The notes below the pieces were generated by a model that was not told the origin of the DNA, did no database searches, and saw only the letters and a list, made by a program, of their open reading frames with translations. Positions 15,141-23,702 of a stretch of DNA of 64,000 bases are shown here, piece by piece. The position numbers and the translations under genes were made by a program. How positions within the stretch are numbered: the first letter of the stretch is position 1; every line of letters starts with the position of its first letter. Source of the DNA: Paenibacillus sp. HB172176 (GTDB lineage: Bacteria; Bacillota; Bacilli; Paenibacillales; Paenibacillaceae). Location of the stretch: NCBI RefSeq assembly GCF_011947265.1, contig NZ_JAATHD010000020.1, positions 1-64,000 of the forward strand. The letters are read 5' to 3'.

Positions 15141-16145
15141 TTAAACTTCTGGGCAAGCCTTCGTTTTCAATTTGTTCCGCCTCACAGCAATTCTCCGAAT
15201 CCACTCGGGCATCGCCACGCCGGCGAGAATGAACAAAACCCCCAACCATTGCAGAACGCTCACATTCTCATGCAGCACGAAGGTAGACAGACATACCGCG
15301 ACCGGCAGCTCCGCCGCTCCGAGAATGCCAGCCATTCCTTCTCCAACCTTCCCCACGCCGTAAGCGAACAGAATCGGGGGAATGAACGCGCCGAAAACGC
15401 CTAGAATAGCAGCAAACAGGAAGAGCTCGCCTGCAAGCTCCCCGTTCCATAGAAACTGCGGCGGGAAGACTAGGAAGCTGATCAGCATCGCTCCCGCCAT
15501 CATCCATTTGCTTCGAAGCTCCGACGCAGCGCTTGGCACTGCTCTTCCGCTAAATAAGATGAAGAGCGTGTAGCTCACAGCGGCAAGCAAACCAAGACCC
15601 GCTCCCGCAAAATTCAGTGGGGATCCCTCCTGATCGAGCGCGCCTGAAGCTAACGCCGTGCCTGCAAGCAGAATAAAAAGTGTCCCTATAATGGGAAGAC
15701 TCGGCCGCTTCCGCTCGCGAATCGATTGAAACAGAACAGCAATCCAGGTGAACTGGAACAAGAGCAGGATAGAGATGGACGCAGGCAGCAGCTGCAACGA
15801 TTTATAATAGAAGATTCCCGTAATGGCCGTCGGCATGCCCGCGAGCATAAGCAGAATGCGATGCTTCCATTGAATAGAAGCTGTTCCAACGTTCAACGGG
15901 GCCTTTTCAACGAATGACCGCTTCTCTTGCTCAGAATCCAACCTCGCGGCATCGCTGCTCTTCGCCCGTGCCCGCTTCCCTCTCAATCTCCATGATGCGT
16001 ATAGCCAGGTCATGAGAAAGCCCAGCATCATTTGACTGCCGACGACCTCCCCCAAGCTGTAGCCTTGATCATAAGCGAGCACCACGAAGGTGGACAGAAT
16101 GCCGTAACTCGCAGCTCCAAAAAAGACGCTTATGCCGTATTTCAC
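15141..16145 (-). CDS. EamA-family drug/metabolite transporter
   Basis: 334 residues from GTG 16145 (GAGAGGAG with 10-nt spacing). The longer frame to 16205 has no ribosome binding site and begins directly behind a terminator, so the GTG is preferred; the first membrane segment then starts at once (KYGISVFFGAASYGILSTF). About ten membrane segments in two EamA repeats, with a charged loop near 58-90. Inner-membrane exporter of unknown substrate. It is controlled by the riboswitch-like leader upstream, whose ligand would probably be or relate to the exported compound. Confidence 0.88.
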   Translation of the reverse strand: MKYGISVFFGAASYGILSTFVVLAYDQGYSLGEVVGSQMMLGFLMTWLYASWRLRGKRARAKSSDAARLDSEQEKRSFVEKAPLNVGTASIQWKHRILLMLAGMPTAITGIFYYKSLQLLPASISILLLFQFTWIAVLFQSIRERKRPSLPIIGTLFILLAGTALASGALDQEGSPLNFAGAGLGLLAAVSYTLFILFSGRAVPSAASELRSKWMMAGAMLISFLVFPPQFLWNGELAGELFLFAAILGVFGAFIPPILFAYGVGKVGEGMAGILGAAELPVAVCLSTFVLHENVSVLQWLGVLFILAGVAMPEWIRRIAVRRNKLKTKACPEV

Positions 16146-16211
16146 TTTCCATCTTCTCCTCTCGCATGGATGCGCTTGAATAACGCCAGCTTCATTATTC
16201 TTCATGAAAAC

Positions 16212-16332
16212 AAAAAAAGCTGCGGATAGCCGATTTGTTCGAAACCAAATCAGCTATTCGCAGCAAGGAAGGAAAGGCTTCCCGTAGATACCCCCATCCT
16301 TGGCTTCCGCCTTCTTATGGGGTTATACGAAT
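16212..16332 (-). promoter_or_regulatory. candidate riboswitch: three-way junction plus terminator
   Basis: On the minus strand: P1 ATTCG (16332-16328), joining UAUAA, P2 ACCCCAT/ATGGGGG capped by a GGC-GGAA-GCC hairpin, joining UAUCUAC, P3 GGAAG/CTTCC, then P1' CGAAT (16260-16256). P1' lies inside the 5' arm of a long terminator stem (16263-16220) followed by seven T (16218-16212), so aptamer and terminator exclude each other. UAUA before P2 and UNUCUAC between P2 and P3 recall purine riboswitches, but the P2 loop is larger and the P3-P1 joint longer than in that class. Ligand not assigned. Confidence 0.6.
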
Positions 16333-16359
16333 GAACTCCTATTTAATTAAGCCTCAGCT

Positions 16360-16389
16360 ATTGTGGCACTCTTCGGCTTGTCCTGTCAA
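16360..16389 (-). promoter_or_regulatory. promoter of the EamA leader
   Basis: On the minus strand a consensus TTGACA (16389-16384), 18-nt spacer and CACAAT (16365-16360). Predicted transcription start near 16353, about 20 nt before P1 of the riboswitch candidate, and just downstream of the pyruvate kinase stop codon. Confidence 0.6.
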
Positions 16390-16416
16390 TAGACAATAAC
16401 TGACAAGTCGACACCG

Positions 16417-17835
16417 CTATTCCATCTGATGAATGCGGATCAGATTCGTCGCGCCCGCTTTGCCGCTTGGCACGCCGGCGGAGATGACGATATAATCGCC
16501 GCTGCTTAGCAATTGCGTGCGGCCGGCGCCCCGAATCGCGGTCCGGAACATCTCGTCCGTCGACGGCGTCGACTCGCCCTTGATCGGAATAACACCGCGT
16601 ACGAGCGTTAAGCGCTTCAGCACCTCATCATGCGCAGTAATAGCGATAATCGGCGCCTTCGGACGATATTTCGATACCATACGCGCCGTAAATCCGCTTT
16701 CCGTCGGCGTCAGAATCGCCTTGGCTCCGAGCTGAAGCGAGGAGCTTACAACGGCCTGAGAGATCACATCGGTAATTGATCCCGAATGCTGGGTCATGCG
16801 AGATTGAAACTGCTCTTCATAATCAATAGTCGATTCCGCGCGTTCCGCTATAGTCGCCATCATCTTGACGGATTCGAGCGGATATTTGCCCGCAGCCGAT
16901 TCCCCGGACAGCATAATGGCGTCCGCGCCTTGCAGCACAGCGTTCGCTACATCGCTCACCTCGGCGCGCGTCGGTCTTGGATTAACCTGCATGGAATCCA
17001 GCATCTGCGTCGCAACGATGACCGGCTTGCCCGCCGCGTTGCATTTCTCGATCATCGTCTTCTGAATCATCGGCACATCCTCGGCGGGAATTTCCACGCC
17101 CAGATCGCCCCTTGCAACCATAATGCCGTCAGACGCCTCGATAATGGCGTCCAGATTGTCGACGCCTTCCCGATTTTCTATTTTCGAAATAATTTGAATA
17201 TGCGCAGCGTTCGCATTCTCAAGAATTTGCCTCACTTGAAGCACGTCCTCCGCCTTGCGAACGAACGACATCGCAATCATGTCCACGCCTTCGTCGATGC
17301 CGAAACGGATATGATGCTCGTCCCGCTGCGTCACGCCGGGAAGCGTCGTCTTGATGCCTGGCAGATTCACGCCTTTGCGCGGCTTGAGCGGCCCGCCGTT
17401 CATAACCAAACAATGCATCTCCGTATCTTCCACCGCTTCGACATGCAGCTCGATAAGTCCATCGTCAATGAGAATCGTGTGGCCGGGCTTGATCACCGAG
17501 GTCATGTCCTCGTAATTCACCGCTACACAGCTTCCATTGCCGACGATTTGTCTTGTCGTCAGCGTTAATTTGTCGCCGGTTTGCAGCTCATAGCCGCTCT
17601 CCTCCAACGTACCGATTCGAATCTCGGGTCCTTTAATATCCATCATGACGGCAACGACGCTATTCGCCTCGCCCGCAGCCTGTCGGATAAGCCCGATTCT
17701 TCCGCTATGGTCGGAGAGCTCGCCGTGCGCCATATTCAATCTGGCAACGTTCATGCCGGCTCCCATCATTTGTTTCAATATCGAAATAGATTGGCTCGAC
17801 GGTCCCATCGTACATACGATCTTGGTGTGACTCAT
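16417..17835 (-). CDS. pyruvate kinase, short form
   Basis: 472 residues: TIM barrel with inserted B domain, then the regulatory C domain. Converts phosphoenolpyruvate and ADP to pyruvate and ATP. Visible: N-terminal KIVCTMGPSS, MDIKGPEIR, catalytic Lys in IISKIENREGV, MVARGDLGVEIP and the signature TRAEVSDVANAV. It lacks the extra C-terminal PEP-utiliser-like domain of the B. subtilis-type enzyme (about 585 residues), so it is probably a second isozyme rather than the main Pyk. GGAGGG precedes ATG 17835. Divergent from an AraC-type regulator, which may control it. Confidence 0.93.
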   Translation of the reverse strand: MSHTKIVCTMGPSSQSISILKQMMGAGMNVARLNMAHGELSDHSGRIGLIRQAAGEANSVVAVMMDIKGPEIRIGTLEESGYELQTGDKLTLTTRQIVGNGSCVAVNYEDMTSVIKPGHTILIDDGLIELHVEAVEDTEMHCLVMNGGPLKPRKGVNLPGIKTTLPGVTQRDEHHIRFGIDEGVDMIAMSFVRKAEDVLQVRQILENANAAHIQIISKIENREGVDNLDAIIEASDGIMVARGDLGVEIPAEDVPMIQKTMIEKCNAAGKPVIVATQMLDSMQVNPRPTRAEVSDVANAVLQGADAIMLSGESAAGKYPLESVKMMATIAERAESTIDYEEQFQSRMTQHSGSITDVISQAVVSSSLQLGAKAILTPTESGFTARMVSKYRPKAPIIAITAHDEVLKRLTLVRGVIPIKGESTPSTDEMFRTAIRGAGRTQLLSSGDYIVISAGVPSGKAGATNLIRIHQME

Positions 17836-17893
17836 TGTTTTTTCCCTCCAGAATTAGACTGATCTCTGCTTTGACTGTTCTCATTGTAGTCCA

Positions 17894-17922
17894 TTGAACT
17901 CTAATCGTACATGAAGTATAGT
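17894..17922 (+). promoter_or_regulatory. promoter of the AraC-type regulator
   Basis: TTGAAC (17894-17899), 17-nt spacer, TATAGT (17917-17922), 34 bp before the start codon at 17957. The 120-bp gap must also hold the divergent pyruvate kinase promoter, which I could not define. Confidence 0.55.
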
Positions 17923-17956
17923 ATGATAGATAGATTATAGTATGATGAGGTGAGCT

Positions 17957-18742
17957 ATGATTGAGCTGAAAGAACTTGTGAAGGAGCAAGGCATGAACTG
18001 GTTTGAGGATACGGTCGAGAGCGCGCCTTTCGCCCAATTCATCATTGTCACTTATGGCAAATGCCTCTACTGGATCGGGGGCAAGAAGCTGCTTGCGGAC
18101 AAAGGCGATTTTCTCTATATCCCGAGAGGAGCCTCGTATTATGGCAAGAGCGTGCCCACCGTATTTCACGAGAAATTCATTTTCTCGTTCGCTCCCTCCC
18201 CCATATTGTATGCCGACATGCCGTACTGGGGAGGGAAAGAGGTTGTTCATGCGAAGGCAGGGTGCTATGACTATTGTCTGGAGCGGCTGCGGGGCGTATG
18301 GGAAGAGTGGGAGGAGCAACCCGATTACTTTGAGATTCGAACGCTGTCCTTCCTGCTCGAGGCCTTCTCCTTGTGGGGGCGCGAGCTGAATCGCGGCGCG
18401 GAGGCGGATATTTCCTTGCAGCATGTGGAGAAGATGAAGGCTTACATCCAAGCCAACTACAGGCAGCGAATCACGAAGGAATGCCTTGGCGATTGCATCG
18501 GGCGCAGTCCGAACCACGCGGCTGCCGTCTTCCGCAGAATAACCGGCCAGACCATCAGCGACTACACCCACGCCGTGCGGATCAAGACAGGGGTCTATAT
18601 GCTGAAGGAATCGCTGCTTACCGTAGCTGAAATTGCGCAATATCTCGGCTATTCGGATGTTTCTTACTTCCAGCGCGTATTCAAGCGTTCCCTCGGATTT
18701 CCACCGTCGCAATATTTGAAGAACCGGCCTTTGCCGCTATAA
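17957..18742 (+). CDS. AraC-family transcriptional regulator
   Basis: 261 residues. The N-terminal cupin-like sensor region (about 20-90; GDFLYIPRGASYYG) suggests binding of a small ligand. The C-terminal double helix-turn-helix (about 155-255) carries the typical second HTH VAEIAQYLGYSDVSYFQRVFKRSLGFPPSQY. Start ATG at 17957 follows GAGGTGAG. Divergent from pyruvate kinase, with a molybdopterin oxidoreductase downstream on the same strand; either could be its target. Ligand unknown. Confidence 0.9.
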   Translation: MIELKELVKEQGMNWFEDTVESAPFAQFIIVTYGKCLYWIGGKKLLADKGDFLYIPRGASYYGKSVPTVFHEKFIFSFAPSPILYADMPYWGGKEVVHAKAGCYDYCLERLRGVWEEWEEQPDYFEIRTLSFLLEAFSLWGRELNRGAEADISLQHVEKMKAYIQANYRQRITKECLGDCIGRSPNHAAAVFRRITGQTISDYTHAVRIKTGVYMLKESLLTVAEIAQYLGYSDVSYFQRVFKRSLGFPPSQYLKNRPLPL

Positions 18743-18831
18743 TAGAGGATAGCTTGCACAATAATGCGAGATTCGAATTTCATATGAATAAGGCTGAACG
18801 TGAAGCCGGAAATAACGGAGTGATGATATTC

Positions 18832-20883
18832 ATGACAAAATTTCAAACAAACGGCGTTGTCCCCTCCGTATGTCCCTTCGATTGCCCGGATACATGCGGT
18901 CTCCATGTGACTCTGAAGGATGGCATGGTAACCTCCGTCACGGGCGATCCCCATCATCCGGTTACGAAAGGCGCGATCTGCAACAAGGTTCGCAAGCTTC
19001 CCGAGCGCGTGCATCATAAGGAGCGCATTCTGACTCCGCTTCGCAGAACGGGCCCGAAGGGAACGCTTGCCTTCGAACCGATATCTTGGGAAGAGGCCTA
19101 TGACGAACTGACCGCTAATATGCGCATGATTATCGAGCAGCATGGCGCAGAGGCCATTCTCCCTTACAGCTTCTATGGCAATATGGGCATTCTGAACGCA
19201 GAGGGCATGGATCGCCGCTTCTTCCATCGCTTGGGCGCATCCAGGCTCGACCGTACGATTTGCAACGCCGCAGGCGCAGCCGGCTATGGGTACACGATGG
19301 GGGCCTGCGCAGGCATAGATCCCGAGGATACCGTGCATTCGAAGCTGATTTTGATATGGGGCTGCAATCTCGTATCGACGAATATGCATCAGGTGATGCT
19401 TGCTACGGAAGCCCGCAAGCGGGGGGCGCGCATCATCCACATTGACGTGCATCGCAATCGCACATCGGCCTGGGCGGATGAATTCATTCATCTTCGACCG
19501 GGAACGGACGCCGCGCTCGCTCTTGGCATGATGCATATTTTGATTCGGGACGGATGGGTTGACGAGAGCTTCGTACGGGATAATACGATTGGCTATGAAG
19601 AGCTCGCGGCGCAGGCGGAGCGCTACACGCCTTCCCATGTGTCTGGCATAACCGGAGTTCCTGAGGAGGACATCGAGCGGCTGGCCAAGCTATACGGCGA
19701 AACCTCGCCTTCCTTCATTCGCATCGGCAACGGCCTTCAGCATCATGACAATGGAGGCATGATTATCCGTACCATCTCTTGTCTTCCCGCCTTGACAGGC
19801 CAGTGGAATAAGCTTGGCGGAGGAGCAATGAAAGGCAATGGCTGGTATTCCAGATTGAATGCGGGTCAGCTTGAACGGCCGGATTTGCTTCCTCGTTCCG
19901 ATGTACGCAGCATCAACATGAACCAGCTTGGCGACGCGCTTGTCGATTTGACGCCGGCGATTCACATGCTCTTCGTGTACAACAGCAATCCCGCCGTTGT
20001 CGCGCCCGATCAGACGAAGGTTCGCGAAGGGCTGCTGCGGGACGATCTCTATACGGTAACCCATGATTTGTTCCTGACGGACACTTGCAAATATGCAGAT
20101 CTCGTTCTGCCTGCTACATCCCATTTCGAGAATCGGGATCTGTACGCCTCCTATTGGCATTTGTACATGCAATTGGGCGAACCGATTCTGCCGCCGGCCG
20201 GCGAGAGCAAATCCAACTTCACGCTGTTCAAAGAACTGGGGCTGCGCATGGGCTTCGAGCCGGAGTATTTCGACTTGACCGAGGAGCAAATGATTGATAT
20301 CGCTCTTGACGTTAGGAACAACCCGCTTCTCGAAGGCATCACCTATGAAGCATTGCGAGAGAAAAGATGGATGAAGGTGGGCGGCGGCAAGGCGCTTTCA
20401 TGGCGAGATCGGCTGAGGACGCCGTCGCGCAAAATCGAGCTGTATTCCTCTCGCATGCTTCGCAGGGGCCTCTCCCCGGTTCCCGAGCATTCCGATTTGA
20501 AAGAGGACCTGAAATATCCTTTCTGGCTGATTGCCGGACCGAATCACAGCTTTATCAATTCCACCTTCGCCAATCAATCCAGTCTGCAGAAGCTGGAGAA
20601 GCAGCCGACCGTTCATATGTCGGAGGAGGATGCCGACAGGCTCAATCTGCATGAAGGAGAGCTGGTGCTGGTGCGCAATGACCGCGGCCAGGCAAGGCTG
20701 ACTTTAAAGATCGGACGCGACGTGCTGCAAGGCGTTCTCGTGACGCAAGGCTTATGGTGGGAGGATGAACAGCTCGGCAGACAATCCGTCAATTCGCTCA
20801 CGCCGCAGCGACTTGCGGATATGGGCGGCGGAGCGACCTTCTTCTCCAATCGAGTAGAAGTCGTGAAGCTGGATATGCTATAG
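18832..20883 (+). CDS. molybdopterin-dependent oxidoreductase with [4Fe-4S] domain
   Basis: 683 residues from ATG 18832 (GGAG upstream; longer in-frame starts exist). The N-terminal cluster domain binds [4Fe-4S] through Cys14, Cys18, Cys22 and Cys50. The bis-MGD catalytic domain follows, with Cys144 (RTICNAAG) a candidate molybdenum ligand, and the C-terminal molybdopterin dinucleotide-binding domain lies about 575-680. No Tat signal is seen, so it is probably cytoplasmic. The substrate is unknown; soluble relatives include formate-dehydrogenase-like and assimilatory enzymes. No dedicated electron-transfer subunit or cofactor genes are adjacent. Confidence 0.88.
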   Translation: MTKFQTNGVVPSVCPFDCPDTCGLHVTLKDGMVTSVTGDPHHPVTKGAICNKVRKLPERVHHKERILTPLRRTGPKGTLAFEPISWEEAYDELTANMRMIIEQHGAEAILPYSFYGNMGILNAEGMDRRFFHRLGASRLDRTICNAAGAAGYGYTMGACAGIDPEDTVHSKLILIWGCNLVSTNMHQVMLATEARKRGARIIHIDVHRNRTSAWADEFIHLRPGTDAALALGMMHILIRDGWVDESFVRDNTIGYEELAAQAERYTPSHVSGITGVPEEDIERLAKLYGETSPSFIRIGNGLQHHDNGGMIIRTISCLPALTGQWNKLGGGAMKGNGWYSRLNAGQLERPDLLPRSDVRSINMNQLGDALVDLTPAIHMLFVYNSNPAVVAPDQTKVREGLLRDDLYTVTHDLFLTDTCKYADLVLPATSHFENRDLYASYWHLYMQLGEPILPPAGESKSNFTLFKELGLRMGFEPEYFDLTEEQMIDIALDVRNNPLLEGITYEALREKRWMKVGGGKALSWRDRLRTPSRKIELYSSRMLRRGLSPVPEHSDLKEDLKYPFWLIAGPNHSFINSTFANQSSLQKLEKQPTVHMSEEDADRLNLHEGELVLVRNDRGQARLTLKIGRDVLQGVLVTQGLWWEDEQLGRQSVNSLTPQRLADMGGGATFFSNRVEVVKLDML

Positions 20884-20971
20884 AAGCGCGTGACTTTGCG
20901 GAATGGCACAATAGATCGCTCGCGCGCTTATGCATAAGATTCGCGAGGCATGACAGAGAGGAAGTGGCAGC

Positions 20972-21118
20972 ATGGGCAGACATAAGCAGAAATCAGCCGA
21001 AGCGCGCAACGTCGCGTATAAAGCGAACAGCAAGCAAGCGGAGAATCATCTAGCCGAGTCCACCTCGGAGAATAAAAATCAGAAAGGCTATTCGCCGAAT
21101 AGTCCGTCCACCGGCTAA
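20972..21118 (+). CDS. 48-residue hydrophilic protein
   Basis: ATG at 20972 preceded by GAGAGGAAG, 48 codons, TAA at 21116-21118. Rich in Lys, Ser, Asn and Glu with no hydrophobic core; the start MGRHKQKSAEARN and the YSPNSPSTG tail suggest a small basic, perhaps disordered protein such as a minor spore protein, but I cannot assign a family. It follows the oxidoreductase by about 90 bp and is closed by a strong terminator. Confidence 0.5.
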   Translation: MGRHKQKSAEARNVAYKANSKQAENHLAESTSENKNQKGYSPNSPSTG

Positions 21119-21154
21119 GGACCAATCAACTGCTGGCAATCTGCAAAACCGAAG

Positions 21155-21195
21155 AAGGCCTGTCCGACGTCTCGGCGAGACGTCGGACAGGCCTT
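21155..21195. terminator. bidirectional terminator
   Basis: Perfect 19-bp stem (21155-21173 with 21177-21195) with a 3-nt loop; AAGGCC on one side and GGCCTT followed by TCT on the other. It separates the plus-strand genes from the convergent GNAT gene. Confidence 0.85.
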
Positions 21196-21219
21196 TCTAT
21201 CGCAGCCGCTCCTGCCAAG

Positions 21220-21648
21220 CTAACGGAGCTGCTTCACCATTTTCACATGCGGAATATTCTCTTCCAGAAACACGTCAGACACGATGGAATAACCCTGCTT
21301 CTCATAGAAGGCCGCCGCATGCGTCTGCGCATGCAGCTTCGCCTGCTTAAGCCCCTTCTCAGACGCGATGCGCTCCAGCTCCCGCATAATTGCCGCGCCA
21401 GCCTTCACCATGCGATAAGCGGGCAGCACGCATACGCGCTCCAGCTTGGCAATACCGTCGACCGCTCTGATGCGGCCGGTTCCAATTGCATAATCATTGT
21501 ATCTGATCAGCACATGTGAAGCTTCCTTCTCGTGCTCGTCAATTTCGATTTCCGCCGGAACGCCTTGCTCCTTGACGAAAACCTCCATCCGTACGCGGAA
21601 TGCTTCTTGCTGTTGAGCAGCACTGTCGATTCTCTCCGTCGTAAGCAC
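21220..21648 (-). CDS. GNAT acetyltransferase (YjcF/ElaA-like)
   Basis: 142 residues. The start FRVRMEVFVKEQGVPAEIEID and the central AIGTGRIR / AKLERVCVLPAYR segments match the small GNAT group containing B. subtilis YjcF. Acetyl-CoA binding motif A is degenerate (RMVKAGAAIMREL), as is common in this subgroup. The HAQTHAAAFYEKQGY motif B region is intact. Acceptor unknown. Single gene. Confidence 0.85.
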   Translation of the reverse strand: MLTTERIDSAAQQQEAFRVRMEVFVKEQGVPAEIEIDEHEKEASHVLIRYNDYAIGTGRIRAVDGIAKLERVCVLPAYRMVKAGAAIMRELERIASEKGLKQAKLHAQTHAAAFYEKQGYSIVSDVFLEENIPHVKMVKQLR

Positions 21649-21766
21649 AGCTAACCGCCTCCTCCCTCTCTGTCATCTTCTCCATTATAAGAACATTTGA
21701 TCAAACAATCGATTAGGAATATAATGACATCATTCAAACCAAGAAAATCGGAGGATGAAAGCAGCA

Positions 21767-22723
21767 ATGAACAGCTTATGGGCTTCAATCAAAAAAGGAA
21801 ATACCTCTTCGCTTGCCGCGGCGCTCGGCAACACCGGCATCGCCATTATCAAAGCGATTGCCGCAAGCTTCAGCGGAAGCGGCGCCATGTTCGCATCGGC
21901 CATGCATTCCGTTGCGGACGCGATTAACCAAACCTTTGTTTTCGTCGGAAGCATCTTTGCGGAGCGCAAGCCGAGCGAACGGTTCCCGACCGGCTTCGGC
22001 CGGGTCATTAATATTGTATGCATGTTCGCGGTCATCGTCGTTACCGTCATGGCTTACGAAACCTTCCATAAAGGCGTCGAGCTCATCAAGCATCCGGAGG
22101 AATCAAGCGATTTCTGGCTTAACTTCATTGTCTTGGCCATCTCCATCATTATGGACGGCTCCGTACTAATCAAAGCCATGAAGGAAATCGTGCATGAATC
22201 CCGCTCCGACGCGAAGGGTCTCGGCATCTTCTTCGCCTCGTTCCGCAACGCGGGCAAAGCCGCCCCGCCAACCAGGCTTGTTTTCTATGAGGATATCGTG
22301 GCTACGCTGGGCTCGCTTCTCGCCTTGATCGCGGTATTTTTCGCGACCTTCAGCTCCTTCCAGCTCATGGACGGCATCGCCACCATACTGATTGCCTTCT
22401 TAATGGTAGGCGTAGCTTTCAAGGTGGGTTATGACAATATGGCGGGCTTGATCGGAGTTGCGGCTCCTCGCGACGTGGAGGATCGCATCGGCAATCTGAT
22501 CTTCTCGCACCCGGAGGTAAGCGATATTACCCGCATGAGAATTATTCAAGAGGGCCGCTTCTACCATGTAGAAGCCTACATAGAGCTGAAAAATGGCTTT
22601 TCGCTCGCGGAAGCAACCGAAATCAATCACAAGGTTCGCAATACCGTGCTCGAGGATCCTCATATCGCCGATGTGATTCTCGGCACGCTCGACGACAACG
22701 GCGTCGTGAACTGGCGCAGATAA
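21767..22723 (+). CDS. cation diffusion facilitator transporter
   Basis: 318 residues from ATG 21767; GGAGG is fused directly to an earlier in-frame ATG at 21755, so the second ATG is preferred. Six membrane segments. HSVADAINQ carries the His-x3-Asp metal site of the second helix; a cytoplasmic C-terminal domain (about 230-318) follows. The long loop after the fourth helix (DAKGLGIFFASFRNAGKAAPPTRLVFYED) is characteristic of the ZnT9/SLC30A9-like branch. Likely exports Zn2+ or another divalent cation. The TIM-barrel gene follows after 18 bp. Confidence 0.88.
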   Translation: MNSLWASIKKGNTSSLAAALGNTGIAIIKAIAASFSGSGAMFASAMHSVADAINQTFVFVGSIFAERKPSERFPTGFGRVINIVCMFAVIVVTVMAYETFHKGVELIKHPEESSDFWLNFIVLAISIIMDGSVLIKAMKEIVHESRSDAKGLGIFFASFRNAGKAAPPTRLVFYEDIVATLGSLLALIAVFFATFSSFQLMDGIATILIAFLMVGVAFKVGYDNMAGLIGVAAPRDVEDRIGNLIFSHPEVSDITRMRIIQEGRFYHVEAYIELKNGFSLAEATEINHKVRNTVLEDPHIADVILGTLDDNGVVNWRR

Positions 22724-22741
22724 GAAGCTAAGGAGGTTTTA

Positions 22742-23593
22742 ATGACCATGAGTTATTTATCAATCAGCAGTTGGAGCTTGCATCGTCATTTGGGGCCGCT
22801 ACGGCTAACTTATTGGGATGAGGAGGCATCGATTCAGAGAGAGAAGCAGCAGGAGCAGCCGCTCCTGACCTCCCTGCTGGAGCTTCCTCGCGAAGCCGCG
22901 CGCAGAGGGTATCAGGCTCTGGAAATTTGCCATTTTCACTTTCCGGAGAGCAGCGATGATTTTCTGTTAGCTTTATCGGCTGCGTTTGAAGCGGCTTCGA
23001 TCTCATTTGATACCTTATTATTGGATTATGGCGACATCACTTCTCACAATGATGGCCGGCGGACAGCCGATATCGCCTTCATCAAACGCTGGATTGCAAT
23101 CGCGTCCAAGACCGGTGCGAAACGCATCCGCGTCATTGCCGGCGAAGCGCCGCCCACGGACGAAGCGGCTATTGCGCTTAGCGCAAAGACCTTATCGGCG
23201 CTTGCCGATTACGCCTCGGCTCTGAATGTGCAGATCATTACCGAGAACTTCAAATCCTTAACGTCAACATCTCATGCCGCTCTCTCCCTGCTCTCGCAGA
23301 CCCATCAGCGAGTCGGCTTTATTACGGACTTCGGCAATTACAAAGATCCCGGGAAGCTGGAACAGATTGCCGCTACCTGCTCGCGAAGCCAATCCATCCA
23401 CGTGAAGCCAACCTACGATGCATCAGGCATTCCGGATGCGGAGGAGCTGAGCGCCATGCTGGAGACCGTTGCAGACAGCGGCTATAATGGCGCTTATGTG
23501 CTTATCTACGACGGACCCGGAGATATGTGGGAAGGACTGGAACGCGTGAAGGCATTGGTGCAAGCTCAGGCGAATATGAAGTTAACATCCTAA
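22742..23593 (+). CDS. sugar phosphate isomerase/epimerase-like TIM-barrel protein
   Basis: 283 residues of the xylose isomerase-like/AP endonuclease 2 family. Typical barrel-strand ends are seen: YQALEICHFHFPE, ENFKSL (metal-ligand Glu), ITDFGNYKD (Asp), HVKPTYD (His) and the terminal YDGPG. AAGGAGG lies 7 nt before the ATG. It is 18 bp behind the CDF transporter and probably co-transcribed. Enzymatic substrate unknown. Confidence 0.85.
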   Translation: MTMSYLSISSWSLHRHLGPLRLTYWDEEASIQREKQQEQPLLTSLLELPREAARRGYQALEICHFHFPESSDDFLLALSAAFEAASISFDTLLLDYGDITSHNDGRRTADIAFIKRWIAIASKTGAKRIRVIAGEAPPTDEAAIALSAKTLSALADYASALNVQIITENFKSLTSTSHAALSLLSQTHQRVGFITDFGNYKDPGKLEQIAATCSRSQSIHVKPTYDASGIPDAEELSAMLETVADSGYNGAYVLIYDGPGDMWEGLERVKALVQAQANMKLTS

Positions 23594-23626
23594 GCCGCTC
23601 CGCGCAGCTTCAGTCAAACCAAATAC

Positions 23627-23666
23627 GGGCAGCCGATAGTCTCTGCGACTAATGGCTGCCCTCTTT
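23627..23666 (+). terminator. intrinsic terminator
   Basis: Stem GGGCAGCC (23627-23634) / GGCTGCCC (23654-23661) with an inner AGTC/GACT pairing, followed by TCTTT. It ends the CDF/TIM-barrel transcript. Confidence 0.65.
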
Positions 23667-23702
23667 AGTTAGCGTCGACTCTTTTCTTATCCATTGCTCC
23701 AC

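Noticed and set aside
16146..16205. Upstream ATG of the EamA transporter
   Set aside because: It directly follows the leader terminator and has no ribosome binding site; GTG 16145 has a strong one.
18664..19638. 324-codon minus-strand frame opposite the molybdopterin oxidoreductase
   Set aside because: Shadow of a gene with clear motifs; no start signal.
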